Assembly (NCBI GenBank): GCA_018712275.1 | Contig: DVHI01000014.1 | Span: forward strand, 1-53,005 | Direction of reading: 5' to 3' | DNA length: 53,005 bases | Origin: Candidatus Coprenecus avistercoris | GTDB lineage: Bacteria > Bacteroidota > Bacteroidia > Bacteroidales > UBA932 | Part shown: piece after piece, positions 25,493 through 34,470 of the stretch | Layout of the letters: each line of letters begins with the position of its first letter | Numbering within the stretch: position 1 is the stretch's first letter | Notes under the pieces: generated by a model | Told to the model about the DNA's origin: nothing | The model's input: the letters and a program-made list of their open reading frames with translations, nothing else | The model's database searches: none | Made by a program: the position numbers and the translations under genes

Positions 25493-26235
25493 TATTTTAT
25501 ATTTTCCAGATAGAGCAGCAGGGCTTTGGATACGGATGGGGCCTCGGGAGTCGGGGCCTCCACCTCTACGGAGTAGCCGTGGTCCTTGAGGACCTTGGCT
25601 GTCGAGGGTCCGTAGGTAACGAAAAGCAGGCCGTTCTGCTGGAACTCGGGGTAGGAGTTCAGCAGGGACTTGACATCGGAAGGACTGTAAAATACCACCA
25701 TCTGGTACTTGTTCAGGTCGATCTGGGTCAGGTCACTGTAGACTGTCTTGCTGAACACGGCGTTGCCGAACTTGACACCGGCCTTGGTAAAGGCCTTTAT
25801 CACCTCAGGTTTGGTACTGTCGGTGGAGGCGATGAGGAAATTCTCGCCCTTGTGCTTGCTGCCGATGGTATCGATGACCGAGTCCACAGTGCCTTTGCCG
25901 AAAAATATCTTGCGCTTGCGGTAAACTATGTGCTTCTGGAGGTACAGGGCGATATTCTCGGTGGTACAAAAATACTTCATCGTCTCAGGTACCGTCACCC
26001 TCATAGCCTCGCACACGGCGAAGAAGGCATCGATGGAGGACTTGGCCGAGAAGAATATGGCCGTATAGTCGAGGATAGCCACTTTCTGGGCTCTGAACTC
26101 CTTGGCTGTCAATGGTTCTATGTGAAAGAAAGGAGAATAGTCCACATGGACACCGAACTTGGAGGTAATCTCCGAGAAAGGAGACTGAGTGTTCCCGGGA
26201 GCGGGTTGTGCAACCAGAATATCGCTTATTGTCAT
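25492..26235 (-). CDS. hemD: Uroporphyrinogen-III synthase
   Basis: A 247-residue HemD-family protein, which closes the linear tetrapyrrole hydroxymethylbilane to uroporphyrinogen III. Conservation in this family is low, but the two-domain pattern is visible: YTAIFFSAKSSIDAFF (first domain), YQMVVFYSPSDVKSLLNSYP (second domain) and VTYGPSTAKVLKDHGY (closing motif). It is in the usual Bacteroidota position behind the DUF4271 gene and upstream of rnpA. No other haem-synthesis gene is in the window. Confidence 0.85.
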   Translation of the reverse strand: MTISDILVAQPAPGNTQSPFSEITSKFGVHVDYSPFFHIEPLTAKEFRAQKVAILDYTAIFFSAKSSIDAFFAVCEAMRVTVPETMKYFCTTENIALYLQKHIVYRKRKIFFGKGTVDSVIDTIGSKHKGENFLIASTDSTKPEVIKAFTKAGVKFGNAVFSKTVYSDLTQIDLNKYQMVVFYSPSDVKSLLNSYPEFQQNGLLFVTYGPSTAKVLKDHGYSVEVEAPTPEAPSVSKALLLYLENIK

Positions 26236-26251
26236 TGTCTTATGCAGTGTA

Positions 26252-26959
26252 TTAATATTTAAAAACAGTCACTACAGCTGTCGCTATAGGCAAAATTTCA
26301 AGCGTGCAAAGATACAAAATAGTCAGTAAAAGCGGCTCTCTGAAAGTAAAAAATATTCGTACCAGCTCTACGGCATAGAAAATCATGAGACCGGCGGAGA
26401 GCACCTGTGCTACCGTTCCGACCACGACCGGAGGTACGTCTGGCAGGAATATCCATATCACGAAGAGAATCGAGCAGGAGAGGGTCAGAAGAATGAAAAA
26501 CAAGGCGTTGAGCCGTGCCATGGCAGTCATGGCCTCTCCTTCCCGCGACACATAGGCTATTCCGGCCAGGACGACGGCCTTTATTATGAAATATCCGGCA
26601 ATGACGGCCAGTATAAGTCTATATGAGACCTCTATCACAGATGCTCCGTACACCAGGTATGCCCCCAGCGGCAGGAACAGCAGAAACAGCAGGGGCAACC
26701 CGTAGCGCACGGGAGCCGATATGGTAAAGTAGGTGCGTCTTGCCGGAGAGCGGACGAAGTCAACGGCCCAGGAGATGAGGACTCCTGTCTGTCCTCTGAA
26801 GATGAGGGAGAAAAATATAAGGAAGAGTACCGCCCATACGAAATATTGTGCGCCCTGGATGGTGCGTAGAGCCTCTGCCTGAATATCGTAATGCTGGAGG
26901 ACAGAGCCGTGCAGAAGCTCCTGAACAGGGAGTAGATCAGTTACCGCGCTTAGCTCCAT
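26252..26959 (-). CDS. DUF4271 family membrane protein
   Basis: A 235-residue integral membrane protein with about six hydrophobic helices from residue 38 on (for example FVWAVLFLIFFSLIF, GLPLLFLLFLPLGAYLVYG). It matches the DUF4271 family by its hydrophobic layout, length and place directly before hemD. Function is unknown. Its start lies 23 bases inside the end of the SUI1 gene, so the two are translationally linked. Confidence 0.8.
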   Translation of the reverse strand: MELSAVTDLLPVQELLHGSVLQHYDIQAEALRTIQGAQYFVWAVLFLIFFSLIFRGQTGVLISWAVDFVRSPARRTYFTISAPVRYGLPLLFLLFLPLGAYLVYGASVIEVSYRLILAVIAGYFIIKAVVLAGIAYVSREGEAMTAMARLNALFFILLTLSCSILFVIWIFLPDVPPVVVGTVAQVLSAGLMIFYAVELVRIFFTFREPLLLTILYLCTLEILPIATAVVTVFKY

Positions 26960-27254
26960 AGCCCATACCGGTCAGGATTGTTGTCACCTTGTCCCTGCAG
27001 TCGCCCTGGATCAGGATCTCCCCGTCCTTGGCGCTGCCTCCGGTGCCGCAGCGGCTCTTGAGCGTGCGTCCGAGTTCCGCGAGGTCCTCCTCACTGCCGA
27101 TGAAGCCCTTGACGAGGGTCACGGTCTTTCCGCCCCGGTTGCGCCTGTCCAGGTACACAGTAAGTTTCTGCTTCGATGGAGGAAGAGTCTCCACCTTCCG
27201 CTCCTCCCCGGAGGGAAGATTAAAATCGGGATTTGTTGAGTAAACCAGAGGCAT
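26937..27254 (-). CDS. SUI1/eIF1-like translation factor
   Basis: A 105-residue protein of the SUI1 (YciH) family, related to eukaryotic initiation factor eIF1. The core is KLTVYLDRRNRGGKTVTLVKGF, followed by LKSRCGTGGSAKDGEILIQGD and the C-terminal LTGMGY. The bacterial role in start-site selection is only partly understood. It heads the minus-strand unit leading to yidD, from a promoter box set back to back with that of the DUF2723 gene. Confidence 0.93.
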   Translation of the reverse strand: MPLVYSTNPDFNLPSGEERKVETLPPSKQKLTVYLDRRNRGGKTVTLVKGFIGSEEDLAELGRTLKSRCGTGGSAKDGEILIQGDCRDKVTTILTGMGYGAKRGN

Positions 27255-27270
27255 AAGGGTAAATTTTTCG

Positions 27271-27278
27271 CAAATTTA
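27271..27278 (-). promoter_or_regulatory. -7 promoter element for the SUI1-yidD operon
   Basis: TAAATTTG on the minus strand, 16 bases upstream of the SUI1 ATG and one base from the opposite-facing box for the DUF2723 gene. Confidence 0.7.
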
Positions 27279-27279
27279 G

Positions 27280-27287
27280 TATATTTG
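27280..27287 (+). promoter_or_regulatory. -7 promoter element for the DUF2723 gene
   Basis: TATATTTG fits TAnnTTTG and ends 28 bases before the ATG. With the SUI1 box it forms CAAATTTAGTATATTTG. Confidence 0.7.
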
Positions 27288-27315
27288 CGGCTTATACATA
27301 CGAATTTGATAACAA

Positions 27316-30300
27316 ATGGAGCAGAAAAAGTTTAAATTCATCAACCGCATTTTCTCGGTCATGGTTCTTCTGACCGCCGCCGTTACATATCTTCTCACTA
27401 TCGAGCCTACAGTCAGTTTCTGGGACTGCGGCGAGTTCATCGCCTCATCCTATAAACTGGAGGTCGGCCACGCCCCGGGCAACCCTGTATTCCAGCTCAT
27501 CGCCAGGGTATTCACCATGTTCGCCTCACCCGAGCATGCCGCTATGGCGGTCAATGTGATGAGCGCCCTATGCTCCGCATTCACCATATTTTTCCTCTAT
27601 CTGACCATCGTCCACCTGGGACGCCGCATCATAGAGAAGAACGGCCGTGCCGGAGAGCTCTCCATGGGAGAGGCCCTGTCCCTTATAGGAGCCGGTATAG
27701 TGGGCTCCCTGGCCTACTGCTGGTCCGATACCTTCTGGTTCTCCGCAGTGGAGGCCGAGGTCTACGCGATGTCCTCCCTGTTCACCGCCGCGGTGTTCTG
27801 GATGATTCTCAAATGGGAGGAACAGGCCGACACCGAGTATGCCGACCGCTGGATAGTGGCCATAGCCTTCCTGATGGGCCTGTCGATAGGAGTGCATCTG
27901 CTGAACCTGTTGGTCATACCCGCGATAGCATTTGTCTACTACTATAAGAAAGCCTCCAAAGTAACCACCTGGGGCTGCGTCGGAGTGCTGGCTCTCTCCG
28001 CCGTTATCCTGGCCGTAGTGCTCTGGGGCATCATTCCCTACCTGCCCAAGATTGCGGCTGTATTCGACCTGCTCTTCGTCAATGTATTCCATCTGCCGTT
28101 CAACAGCGGTGCGGCCTTCTTCCTCATAGTACTGCTGGTACTGTGTTTCCTGGCAGTCTATCTCACTTACCGCAAGGGCTCGCACGTATGGAATATCATC
28201 TCGCTCTGCTTTACCATGATAGTCATAGGCTACTCGGCTTTCGCTATGGTGGTCATCCGCTCGGCGAACAACACCCCCACCAACGAGGGACAGCCCGACA
28301 ACCCCTTTGCCCTCGTCAAGTACCTGGGCCGCGAGCAGTACGGCAGCGCTCCCCTGGTCTACGGACAGACATTCGCCTCGGTCTACGACGACTATAAGGT
28401 AAAGGATTACTATACCAAGATGGACAGCGTCTACTACAAGGCGCCCGGTCCTGCTGAGGTCAGCTATCCTGCCGAGAGCAAGATGTTCTTCCCCAGGATG
28501 CACAGCAAGGACCCTTCGCATATCCGTTTCTACGAGAGCTATACCCAGGGCAGGGGCAAGGTAATCCCCGGCACTGACCGCAGGATGCCCACCTTCGCCG
28601 ACAATATGCGGTTCTTCTTCGACTACCAGCTCAACTACATGTACATGCGCTACTTCATGTGGAACTTCGCCGGACGTCAGAACGACCTGCACGGACAGGT
28701 GCCAGGAGACCCCGTGAAGGGCAACTGGGAGTGCGGAATCGGATTCATCGACCGTGCCCGTCTCGGAGACCAGTCCGAGGGACCGGACTACATCGTGAAC
28801 AACAAGGGCAAGAACCACTACTACATGCTGCCTCTTCTGCTGGGTATCATCGGTCTGCTGTACCAGCTGGGCAAGGACAAGCGCAACTGGTGGATCACCT
28901 TCCTGCTGTTCTTCCTCACAGGCATAGCCATCATCCTTTACCTCAACCAGTCTCCTTATCAGGTCCGCGAGCGGGACTACGCCTACGCCGGCTCGTTCTA
29001 CATGTTCTCGATATGGATAGGACTGGCCGTGCTGGCCGTGTACGACTGGCTGCGCAAGCCGGCTTCCAGAATAATTTCCGAGCAGTCTACGGCGATTGTG
29101 GTTTTTGTATTGCTGTTCGAAGTACCTTTGCTGATGGCCTTCGAGAACTGGGACGACCACGACCGCAGCAACCGCTACACCGCCCGCGACATGGCCTACA
29201 ACTACTTCATGTCCACCGACCCCCAGGCGATACTCATCACCCACGGGGACAACGACACCTTCCCCCTCTGGTACATCCAGGAGGTCGAGGGCACCCGTCT
29301 GGATGCCAGGGTAATGAACACCTCGCTGCTGGGTATCGACTGGTACATCGACCAGATGCAGTGGAAGCAGTACGACGCCGAGCCCATACGTTTCACCACC
29401 AAGCGCATCAACTACCTCTACGGCACCAACGACTACGTGCAGGTGATAGACCGTTTCAACCGGCCCATCCTGCTCAAGGATGCCATAACCCTCTTTAACG
29501 ACCCCCGTGTCAAGGTCAATTTCTATGGCCGCGAGGAGAGTTATCTGCCCGCCTCCAGGCTGCTCATACCCGTCAACAAGGAGAACGTCATCAAGAACCG
29601 TATCGTACCTGAGGAGGATTATGACAAGATACTCGATACTCTCTGTCTGGAGATACCCCTCGACAGGGACAACCTGCTCGAGAAGCCCGAGCTGATGATA
29701 CTCGACATGCTGGCCAACTACGACTGGGAGCGTCCCGTCTACTTCATGACACAGGGCGGCAGTCTGGATATCGGCATCGAGGACTATCTCCAGTTCGACG
29801 GCTTCACCTATAAGTTCGTGCCCATCAAGAGCCGCACTACCCTGACATCAGTGGAACAGGTGGATACTGACGCGATGTACGACCGCATCATGAATGTCTA
29901 CCGTCTGGACTCCTTCTCCAAGGATTTCTTCGTGGATTATCAGAACATATCCACGTTCAACGGAGTGGCCGGTCAGAGATTCATGTTCGTGCAGACAGCC
30001 ATAGCCCTGTACGACAAAGGGGAGAAGGATAAAGTGGTGCAGGTGCTCGACCGCATGCAGGAGACCTATCCCGACCGCAACTTCCCGCTCAACACCTCCG
30101 CTGCCGTAATGTATGTCAACGAGCAGATGGTCCTCTATGCCATCGACCTGTACATCAAGTGCGGTGAGAAGGAGAAGGGAATGGCCATGGCCGAGCGCTT
30201 CCTGGAAGAGACCATGCAGGCCATCAGACTCTTCGCGCAGCCCTACCGCGGCTCCGTACTCTCGCAGACCGACCTGCAGCACAACTTCCAGCTCTACCAG

Positions 30301-30390
30301 TACTGTCTGGAAATCATCAGTGCCGCGGATAAAGAGAAGACTCAGGAATACTCCAGGATACTGGAGGAGTTCCTGAACAATGCGGTATAA
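27316..30390 (+). CDS. DUF2723 protein, O-mannosyltransferase-like (GT117 type)
   Basis: A 1024-residue multi-spanning protein of the DUF2723 family, related to protein O-mannosyltransferases and grouped as glycosyltransferase family 117. The N-terminal loop carries FWDCGEFIASSYKLEVGHAPG (35-55) with the D/E residues expected of a GT-C catalytic site. Many helices follow (to about 260 and again 510-620), then a large soluble C-terminal part with helical repeats. In Bacteroidota such enzymes are thought to start O-glycosylation of exported proteins. Its promoter is shared back to back with SUI1. Confidence 0.88.
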   Translation: MEQKKFKFINRIFSVMVLLTAAVTYLLTIEPTVSFWDCGEFIASSYKLEVGHAPGNPVFQLIARVFTMFASPEHAAMAVNVMSALCSAFTIFFLYLTIVHLGRRIIEKNGRAGELSMGEALSLIGAGIVGSLAYCWSDTFWFSAVEAEVYAMSSLFTAAVFWMILKWEEQADTEYADRWIVAIAFLMGLSIGVHLLNLLVIPAIAFVYYYKKASKVTTWGCVGVLALSAVILAVVLWGIIPYLPKIAAVFDLLFVNVFHLPFNSGAAFFLIVLLVLCFLAVYLTYRKGSHVWNIISLCFTMIVIGYSAFAMVVIRSANNTPTNEGQPDNPFALVKYLGREQYGSAPLVYGQTFASVYDDYKVKDYYTKMDSVYYKAPGPAEVSYPAESKMFFPRMHSKDPSHIRFYESYTQGRGKVIPGTDRRMPTFADNMRFFFDYQLNYMYMRYFMWNFAGRQNDLHGQVPGDPVKGNWECGIGFIDRARLGDQSEGPDYIVNNKGKNHYYMLPLLLGIIGLLYQLGKDKRNWWITFLLFFLTGIAIILYLNQSPYQVRERDYAYAGSFYMFSIWIGLAVLAVYDWLRKPASRIISEQSTAIVVFVLLFEVPLLMAFENWDDHDRSNRYTARDMAYNYFMSTDPQAILITHGDNDTFPLWYIQEVEGTRLDARVMNTSLLGIDWYIDQMQWKQYDAEPIRFTTKRINYLYGTNDYVQVIDRFNRPILLKDAITLFNDPRVKVNFYGREESYLPASRLLIPVNKENVIKNRIVPEEDYDKILDTLCLEIPLDRDNLLEKPELMILDMLANYDWERPVYFMTQGGSLDIGIEDYLQFDGFTYKFVPIKSRTTLTSVEQVDTDAMYDRIMNVYRLDSFSKDFFVDYQNISTFNGVAGQRFMFVQTAIALYDKGEKDKVVQVLDRMQETYPDRNFPLNTSAAVMYVNEQMVLYAIDLYIKCGEKEKGMAMAERFLEETMQAIRLFAQPYRGSVLSQTDLQHNFQLYQYCLEIISAADKEKTQEYSRILEEFLNNAV

Positions 30391-30459
30391 CGCTCCGTGC
30401 AGGGAGGGGTCGAAGAACTCCCGGAGAGATAAGGAAGGATGTAATTTGGAAAAAATTAT

Positions 30460-30467
30460 TACCTTTG
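30460..30467 (+). promoter_or_regulatory. -7 promoter element for tRNA-Gln
   Basis: TACCTTTG fits TAnnTTTG and ends 10 bases before the mature tRNA 5' end. Confidence 0.65.
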
Positions 30468-30477
30468 CACCCGGTAT

Positions 30478-30548
30478 TGACCTATGGTGTAATGGTAGCA
30501 CTACAGATTTTGGTTCTGTCTGTAGAGGTTCGAATCCTCTTAGGTCAA
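30478..30548 (+). tRNA. tRNA-Gln (anticodon TTG)
   Basis: A 71-base cloverleaf. The acceptor stem TGACCTA pairs with TAGGTCA, the anticodon arm ACAGA-TTTTGGT-TCTGT gives anticodon TTG, and the T arm carries GGTTCGAATCC. The discriminator is A and no CCA is encoded. The DUF5106 lipoprotein gene starts only seven bases after the tRNA end. Confidence 0.95.
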
Positions 30549-30555
30549 CAGCACA

Positions 30556-31521
30556 ATGACAAAATCTTTTTTCATAACTTTACTTTTTTTGACAATTACA
30601 CCCCTGTTCATCAGCGGGTGTAATTTTCATAATGAGACCGGGCAACGCGGGCCTAAGCCCTTCCCCGCTGTCTCCGTACCTGCCATGCTGTCCGGCCAGG
30701 ACGCAGCGGAATACGCCGCGGAACATTTCTGGAACAGATATTTCGACTCCACCGCGTCATGGGCCGGCATCTCCGACACCCTCATCGGCGGAGTAAGACA
30801 GGAGGACATGACTGCTGCCGTCCGCGAGTACCTTCTCGCCCTCTGGTCCATACCCTACGACCGGGCTTTCAAAGCCCAGACGCATCTGATGACCCTGGCG
30901 GAGACATCCCTGGAACGGGACACCAGCGGACACATCTACGACTGGTTCACCGCCACCATGGAATCCGCCCTGTGGAATCCCCTGTCGGAGCTGCGCAACG
31001 AGGGGCTTTACATACCTGTCATCGAGAGCATACTCAGGACCAGACGCACAGGTGAACACTACAGCACCTATTATCAGCAGCAGTTGACCACCTGCCGGAA
31101 CAACAGCCCCGGCACCCCTGCCGCCGACTTCACATTTACCGATGCCAAGGGCCATCCGCACAGCCTCTACGGCACGCCGGGCGAATATACCCTCCTGCTC
31201 TTCTCCAACCCGGGCTGTCCGGCCTGCCGCGGGATTATCTCCCTGCTGAAAGACAGCCCCATGATCAACTCCATGGTGCGGGACGGCCGCATGACTCTGC
31301 TGAGCATCTACATCGACGAGGACGTGGCCGAATGGTTCAAGGGCCTGTCCGACTATCCTGAAGAGTGGATTACCGGCTACAATCAGGATCTGACCATCCG
31401 CGATCAGCTGGTTTACGATGTCCGTGCCATCCCCTCCCTCTACCTGCTCGACAGGGACAAGAAAGTCCTGTTCAAGGACATCTCCCCGAACATGCTGATG
31501 CTCCAGCTCGAAAGACTCTAA
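30556..31521 (+). CDS. DUF5106 lipoprotein with thioredoxin-like domain
   Basis: A 321-residue predicted lipoprotein; lipobox FISGC, lipidated cysteine C22. A helical DUF5106-type region (about 40-180) precedes a thioredoxin/TlpA-like domain with the redox motif C221-P-A-C224 in FSNPGCPAC. The cis-proline loop is seen as AIPSLYLLD near the end. It probably reduces or exchanges disulfides in the periplasm and may draw electrons from DsbD. The ATG follows the tRNA-Gln 3' end by seven bases with no promoter between, so it appears co-transcribed with the tRNA. Its stop overlaps that of the convergent acyltransferase gene. Confidence 0.85.
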   Translation: MTKSFFITLLFLTITPLFISGCNFHNETGQRGPKPFPAVSVPAMLSGQDAAEYAAEHFWNRYFDSTASWAGISDTLIGGVRQEDMTAAVREYLLALWSIPYDRAFKAQTHLMTLAETSLERDTSGHIYDWFTATMESALWNPLSELRNEGLYIPVIESILRTRRTGEHYSTYYQQQLTTCRNNSPGTPAADFTFTDAKGHPHSLYGTPGEYTLLLFSNPGCPACRGIISLLKDSPMINSMVRDGRMTLLSIYIDEDVAEWFKGLSDYPEEWITGYNQDLTIRDQLVYDVRAIPSLYLLDRDKKVLFKDISPNMLMLQLERL

Positions 31522-32714
31522 AGGTATTCCCGGCCGGAAAGACCGCGCCAGAGGGCGTAGTATTTCAGCGTGGATACCGGCTTGGTGGCGATGAGCTGGT
31601 AGCGTAGAGAAGGCCCGCAGTTGAAGTACATCGAGCGGGACAGGAATGTGCCGTATCCGGTTATATCCCCGATGCGGAAGACCTCGTGATGCCCCTCGTA
31701 CGAAAGTTCCAGACGGTCGCCGTACATGGCCACAGAGGCCTTGTCGGACAAGTGGGTGAAGACGCCGTCCTTTTTCAACGTCAGCTTGAAACAGCCGTCG
31801 TCGTGGACTATCGGCTCCGCGGTCTGCTGCCGTAGCTCCGCGCAGTGCTCATGCACCCAGTGCTTCTGGAAGCGGTTCCACTCGGCAAAATTGTCGAAAG
31901 GCATGTACATCCCCTTCTCGAACGACCCGGTCTCCAGATATTTGGCCGTCAGGCCGCAGCTGCATGTGAGCCAGTTGCCCCGCGTCTCCACGGTGCCGAA
32001 ACGGAGGCAGTGCGGACAGAGGTAGGCGGCGTACTGCAGCCCCTCTGCCAGCGCCTTCCCGCGGTAGAGAGCTCCTGAAGCGGCCTGCTCCTCGTAGGCA
32101 TTGACCCGCAGGTCCCGGCAGATGGCGGCATAGACCTCCTCGACCGTCATCCCGGCAAGCTCCTCCGGTGTGTATTCATGGACCAATTCCCCCCGCATAG
32201 GCCCCCTCCGCTTATGGTCGGCCCATCGCGGCCGCAGGAGGTATCCTCCGGTGAGGCGGTAGGTCAGCAGGGCCACGCCCGTATCCTTGACCAGAGCGGC
32301 TGTGCGGGGCGAGATATACTCGGTTTCCCCGTCCCAGCTGCGGTTGCCCTCGGGGAACATTCCCACGGAGACACCTGCCCTCAGATTGGCCTCTATCAGG
32401 GCGATGGCGGCGTCCCCTTTGGCGCCCTTCTCCCGGGGGATAATACCGAAGAGGGGATTGAGGAAGAATCCTGCAATGCCCCGGGTCAATGAGGCATTGG
32501 CCACGAAGCGCATGTGTCTCCGGGTGCCGATGACCATCAGGGCGGGGTCGAGGTTCTGGGTGTGGTTGCCCAGGCACAGGAAGGTACGGCTGCGCACCTT
32601 GCACGGCTTGTAGGTGATATGCAGGATGATGTTGACGAAAGGGCCGATGAATGTACGGCAAAAGGCGTAGACTCCGCGCTGGAAGCCTACGCCTTTTGTT
32701 AGTTTCTTATCCAT
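31518..32714 (-). CDS. PlsC-type acyltransferase with C-terminal zinc ribbon
   Basis: A 398-residue protein. The N-terminal half is a lysophospholipid-type acyltransferase: catalytic H51-x4-D56 in NHTQNLD and the acyl-acceptor motif FPEGNRS (120-126). After about residue 228 comes a segment not usual for PlsC enzymes, with four cysteines placed as a zinc ribbon (C233-P-H-C236 and C251-S-C253), and then a beta-rich tail. It overlaps the acyl-CoA ligase gene by 8 bases, so activation and transfer of an acyl chain are probably coupled. The acceptor lipid is unknown. Confidence 0.85.
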   Translation of the reverse strand: MDKKLTKGVGFQRGVYAFCRTFIGPFVNIILHITYKPCKVRSRTFLCLGNHTQNLDPALMVIGTRRHMRFVANASLTRGIAGFFLNPLFGIIPREKGAKGDAAIALIEANLRAGVSVGMFPEGNRSWDGETEYISPRTAALVKDTGVALLTYRLTGGYLLRPRWADHKRRGPMRGELVHEYTPEELAGMTVEEVYAAICRDLRVNAYEEQAASGALYRGKALAEGLQYAAYLCPHCLRFGTVETRGNWLTCSCGLTAKYLETGSFEKGMYMPFDNFAEWNRFQKHWVHEHCAELRQQTAEPIVHDDGCFKLTLKKDGVFTHLSDKASVAMYGDRLELSYEGHHEVFRIGDITGYGTFLSRSMYFNCGPSLRYQLIATKPVSTLKYYALWRGLSGREYL

Positions 32715-34422
32715 TTTTCTTAGCCTCCTCCTCTTCGAGTACGCGGTAGGCCACCTTGCCGACCAGGGTCTTGGGCAGCTCCTTGCGGAACTCGATGTCG
32801 TAGGGCATGGCGTACTTGGCGATGTACTTGCGGCAGTAGGCCATGAGCTCGTCCTTGGTCTCCTGAGTGGGCTCGTTGCCGGGACGGAGCATGACGAAGG
32901 CCTTTACCTTCTGCATCTTGTAGGGGTCTGGCACACCGATGATACAGCTCATCTGCACCTTCTCGTGGGCATCGAGGATGTTCTCAAGCTGGGCGGGGTA
33001 GACGTTGTAGCCGGAGGTGACGATCATCCTCTTGATACGGCCTCGGAAGTAGACGAAGCCCTGGTCGTCCATGCTGCCGAGGTCACCGGTGTAGAGCCAT
33101 GTCAGGCCGTCGGAGTGCTTGCGCAGGGTCCTGGCCGTCTCCTCGGGCTTGCCGTAGTAGCCGAGCATGACGGTGGGGCCGGAGAGCACGATCTCGCCCT
33201 CCTCGCCGTAGGGCAGCTCCTCTTCCGTATCGGGCTTGACTATCTTGAAGTAGGTGTCGGGGAAGGGTATGCCGATACTGCCCTCCTTCTGGAGCTTGAC
33301 CGGGGTCAGGCAGCAGGCGGTGACGCACTCGGTGGTGCCGTAGCCCTCGCGCACCTTGATGGTGGCCTTGTGGTCGGCGAGGAACTTGTCCATCTTCTTC
33401 TTGAGCTCGATGGACAGGGAGTCGCCGCCGGAGAAGACGCCTTTGAGATGGGAAAAATCGGCATGCTCCATATTGGGCAGGCGCAGCATGGCCTCGTAGA
33501 GGGTGGGTACGCCGGCGATGAAGTTGCATTTGTTCTTGGTTATGAGCTTGGAGTAGCTCTTGGGGGTGAAGCGGGGCACGAGAACGCACCTTCCGCCCTT
33601 GGCCAGCATCGTGTGGATGCAGACGCCGAGACCGAAGCCGTGGAAGACGGGCATGGCGGCCAGCATCTTGTCCCCGGGACCGAACATCGGGTTGGTGGCG
33701 ATGACCTGCTCGGCGAGGGCGTTGAAGTTGCGGTTGGTGAGCATGATGCCCTTGGTGGTGCCGGTGGTGCCGCCGGAGTAGAGGATGACTGCGGGATCGT
33801 CGTCGCTGCGCTCGACCTTATAGTTGTAGAAGCAGCACTTGGCCAGCTTCATGAACTCCTTCCAGCGGATGACCGGAGCGTCGTCGGGAATCTTGGCGAT
33901 TTTGTAGCCCTCTGTGATCATGTAGCCGGCCTTCAGGGGCTGCGCCAGCTCGTCCTTGATGCGGGCGAGGATGACGTTTATGATGCCGGTGTTCTTGCGG
34001 ATGGCCTCGATCTTGCCGTAGAACTGGTCGAGGGTGATGACGGTGATGCTGTTCGACTCGTTGAGGTAGAACTCGATCTCCTTCTCGCTCGAGAGCGGAT
34101 GCACCATGCTGGCAATGCCTCCGATGAGGTTGATGGCATAGAACATGTAGATCGCCTGGGGGCAGTTGGGCATGGCGATGGTCACGCAGTCGCCCTTGCG
34201 GATGCCGATGGTCTTCAGGGCGCGGGCGCACTGCTCTATGTTCTTGATCATCCTGGCGTAGGTGGTGGACTTGCCCATGAAGTCGAACGCCACGTTCTTG
34301 GGCCAGCGGGCTGCGACGGAGGCGACCATGTCGAACATCGAGCCCTTAAAGTAGTCCAGATGCACGGGCACACCCTCTGTGTAAGGGTACCACGGCGTCT
34401 TTACGGTGTTGTTTTCAGACAT
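32707..34422 (-). CDS. Long-chain fatty-acid CoA ligase
   Basis: A 571-residue adenylate-forming ligase. The AMP-binding loop is YSGGTTGTTKG (215-225), with GG where SG is more common; the A5 region reads EGYGTTE, the hinge region TGDLG, and the C-terminal catalytic lysine segment LPKTLVGKVAYR. It is of a different subtype from the ligase at 817-2598, with a shorter insertion between the motifs. The stop overlaps the start of the acyltransferase gene by 8 bases. Confidence 0.9.
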   Translation of the reverse strand: MSENNTVKTPWYPYTEGVPVHLDYFKGSMFDMVASVAARWPKNVAFDFMGKSTTYARMIKNIEQCARALKTIGIRKGDCVTIAMPNCPQAIYMFYAINLIGGIASMVHPLSSEKEIEFYLNESNSITVITLDQFYGKIEAIRKNTGIINVILARIKDELAQPLKAGYMITEGYKIAKIPDDAPVIRWKEFMKLAKCCFYNYKVERSDDDPAVILYSGGTTGTTKGIMLTNRNFNALAEQVIATNPMFGPGDKMLAAMPVFHGFGLGVCIHTMLAKGGRCVLVPRFTPKSYSKLITKNKCNFIAGVPTLYEAMLRLPNMEHADFSHLKGVFSGGDSLSIELKKKMDKFLADHKATIKVREGYGTTECVTACCLTPVKLQKEGSIGIPFPDTYFKIVKPDTEEELPYGEEGEIVLSGPTVMLGYYGKPEETARTLRKHSDGLTWLYTGDLGSMDDQGFVYFRGRIKRMIVTSGYNVYPAQLENILDAHEKVQMSCIIGVPDPYKMQKVKAFVMLRPGNEPTQETKDELMAYCRKYIAKYAMPYDIEFRKELPKTLVGKVAYRVLEEEEAKKNG

Positions 34423-34448
34423 ATAGACTGGTTATAGGGTTTGTCGTA

Positions 34449-34456
34449 CAAATATA
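34449..34456 (-). promoter_or_regulatory. -7 promoter element for the ligase-acyltransferase unit
   Basis: TATATTTG on the minus strand, 26 bases upstream of the ATG at 34422 and within the short gap behind the cotransporter gene. Confidence 0.65.
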
Positions 34457-34470
34457 CTAATTATCAGTTA

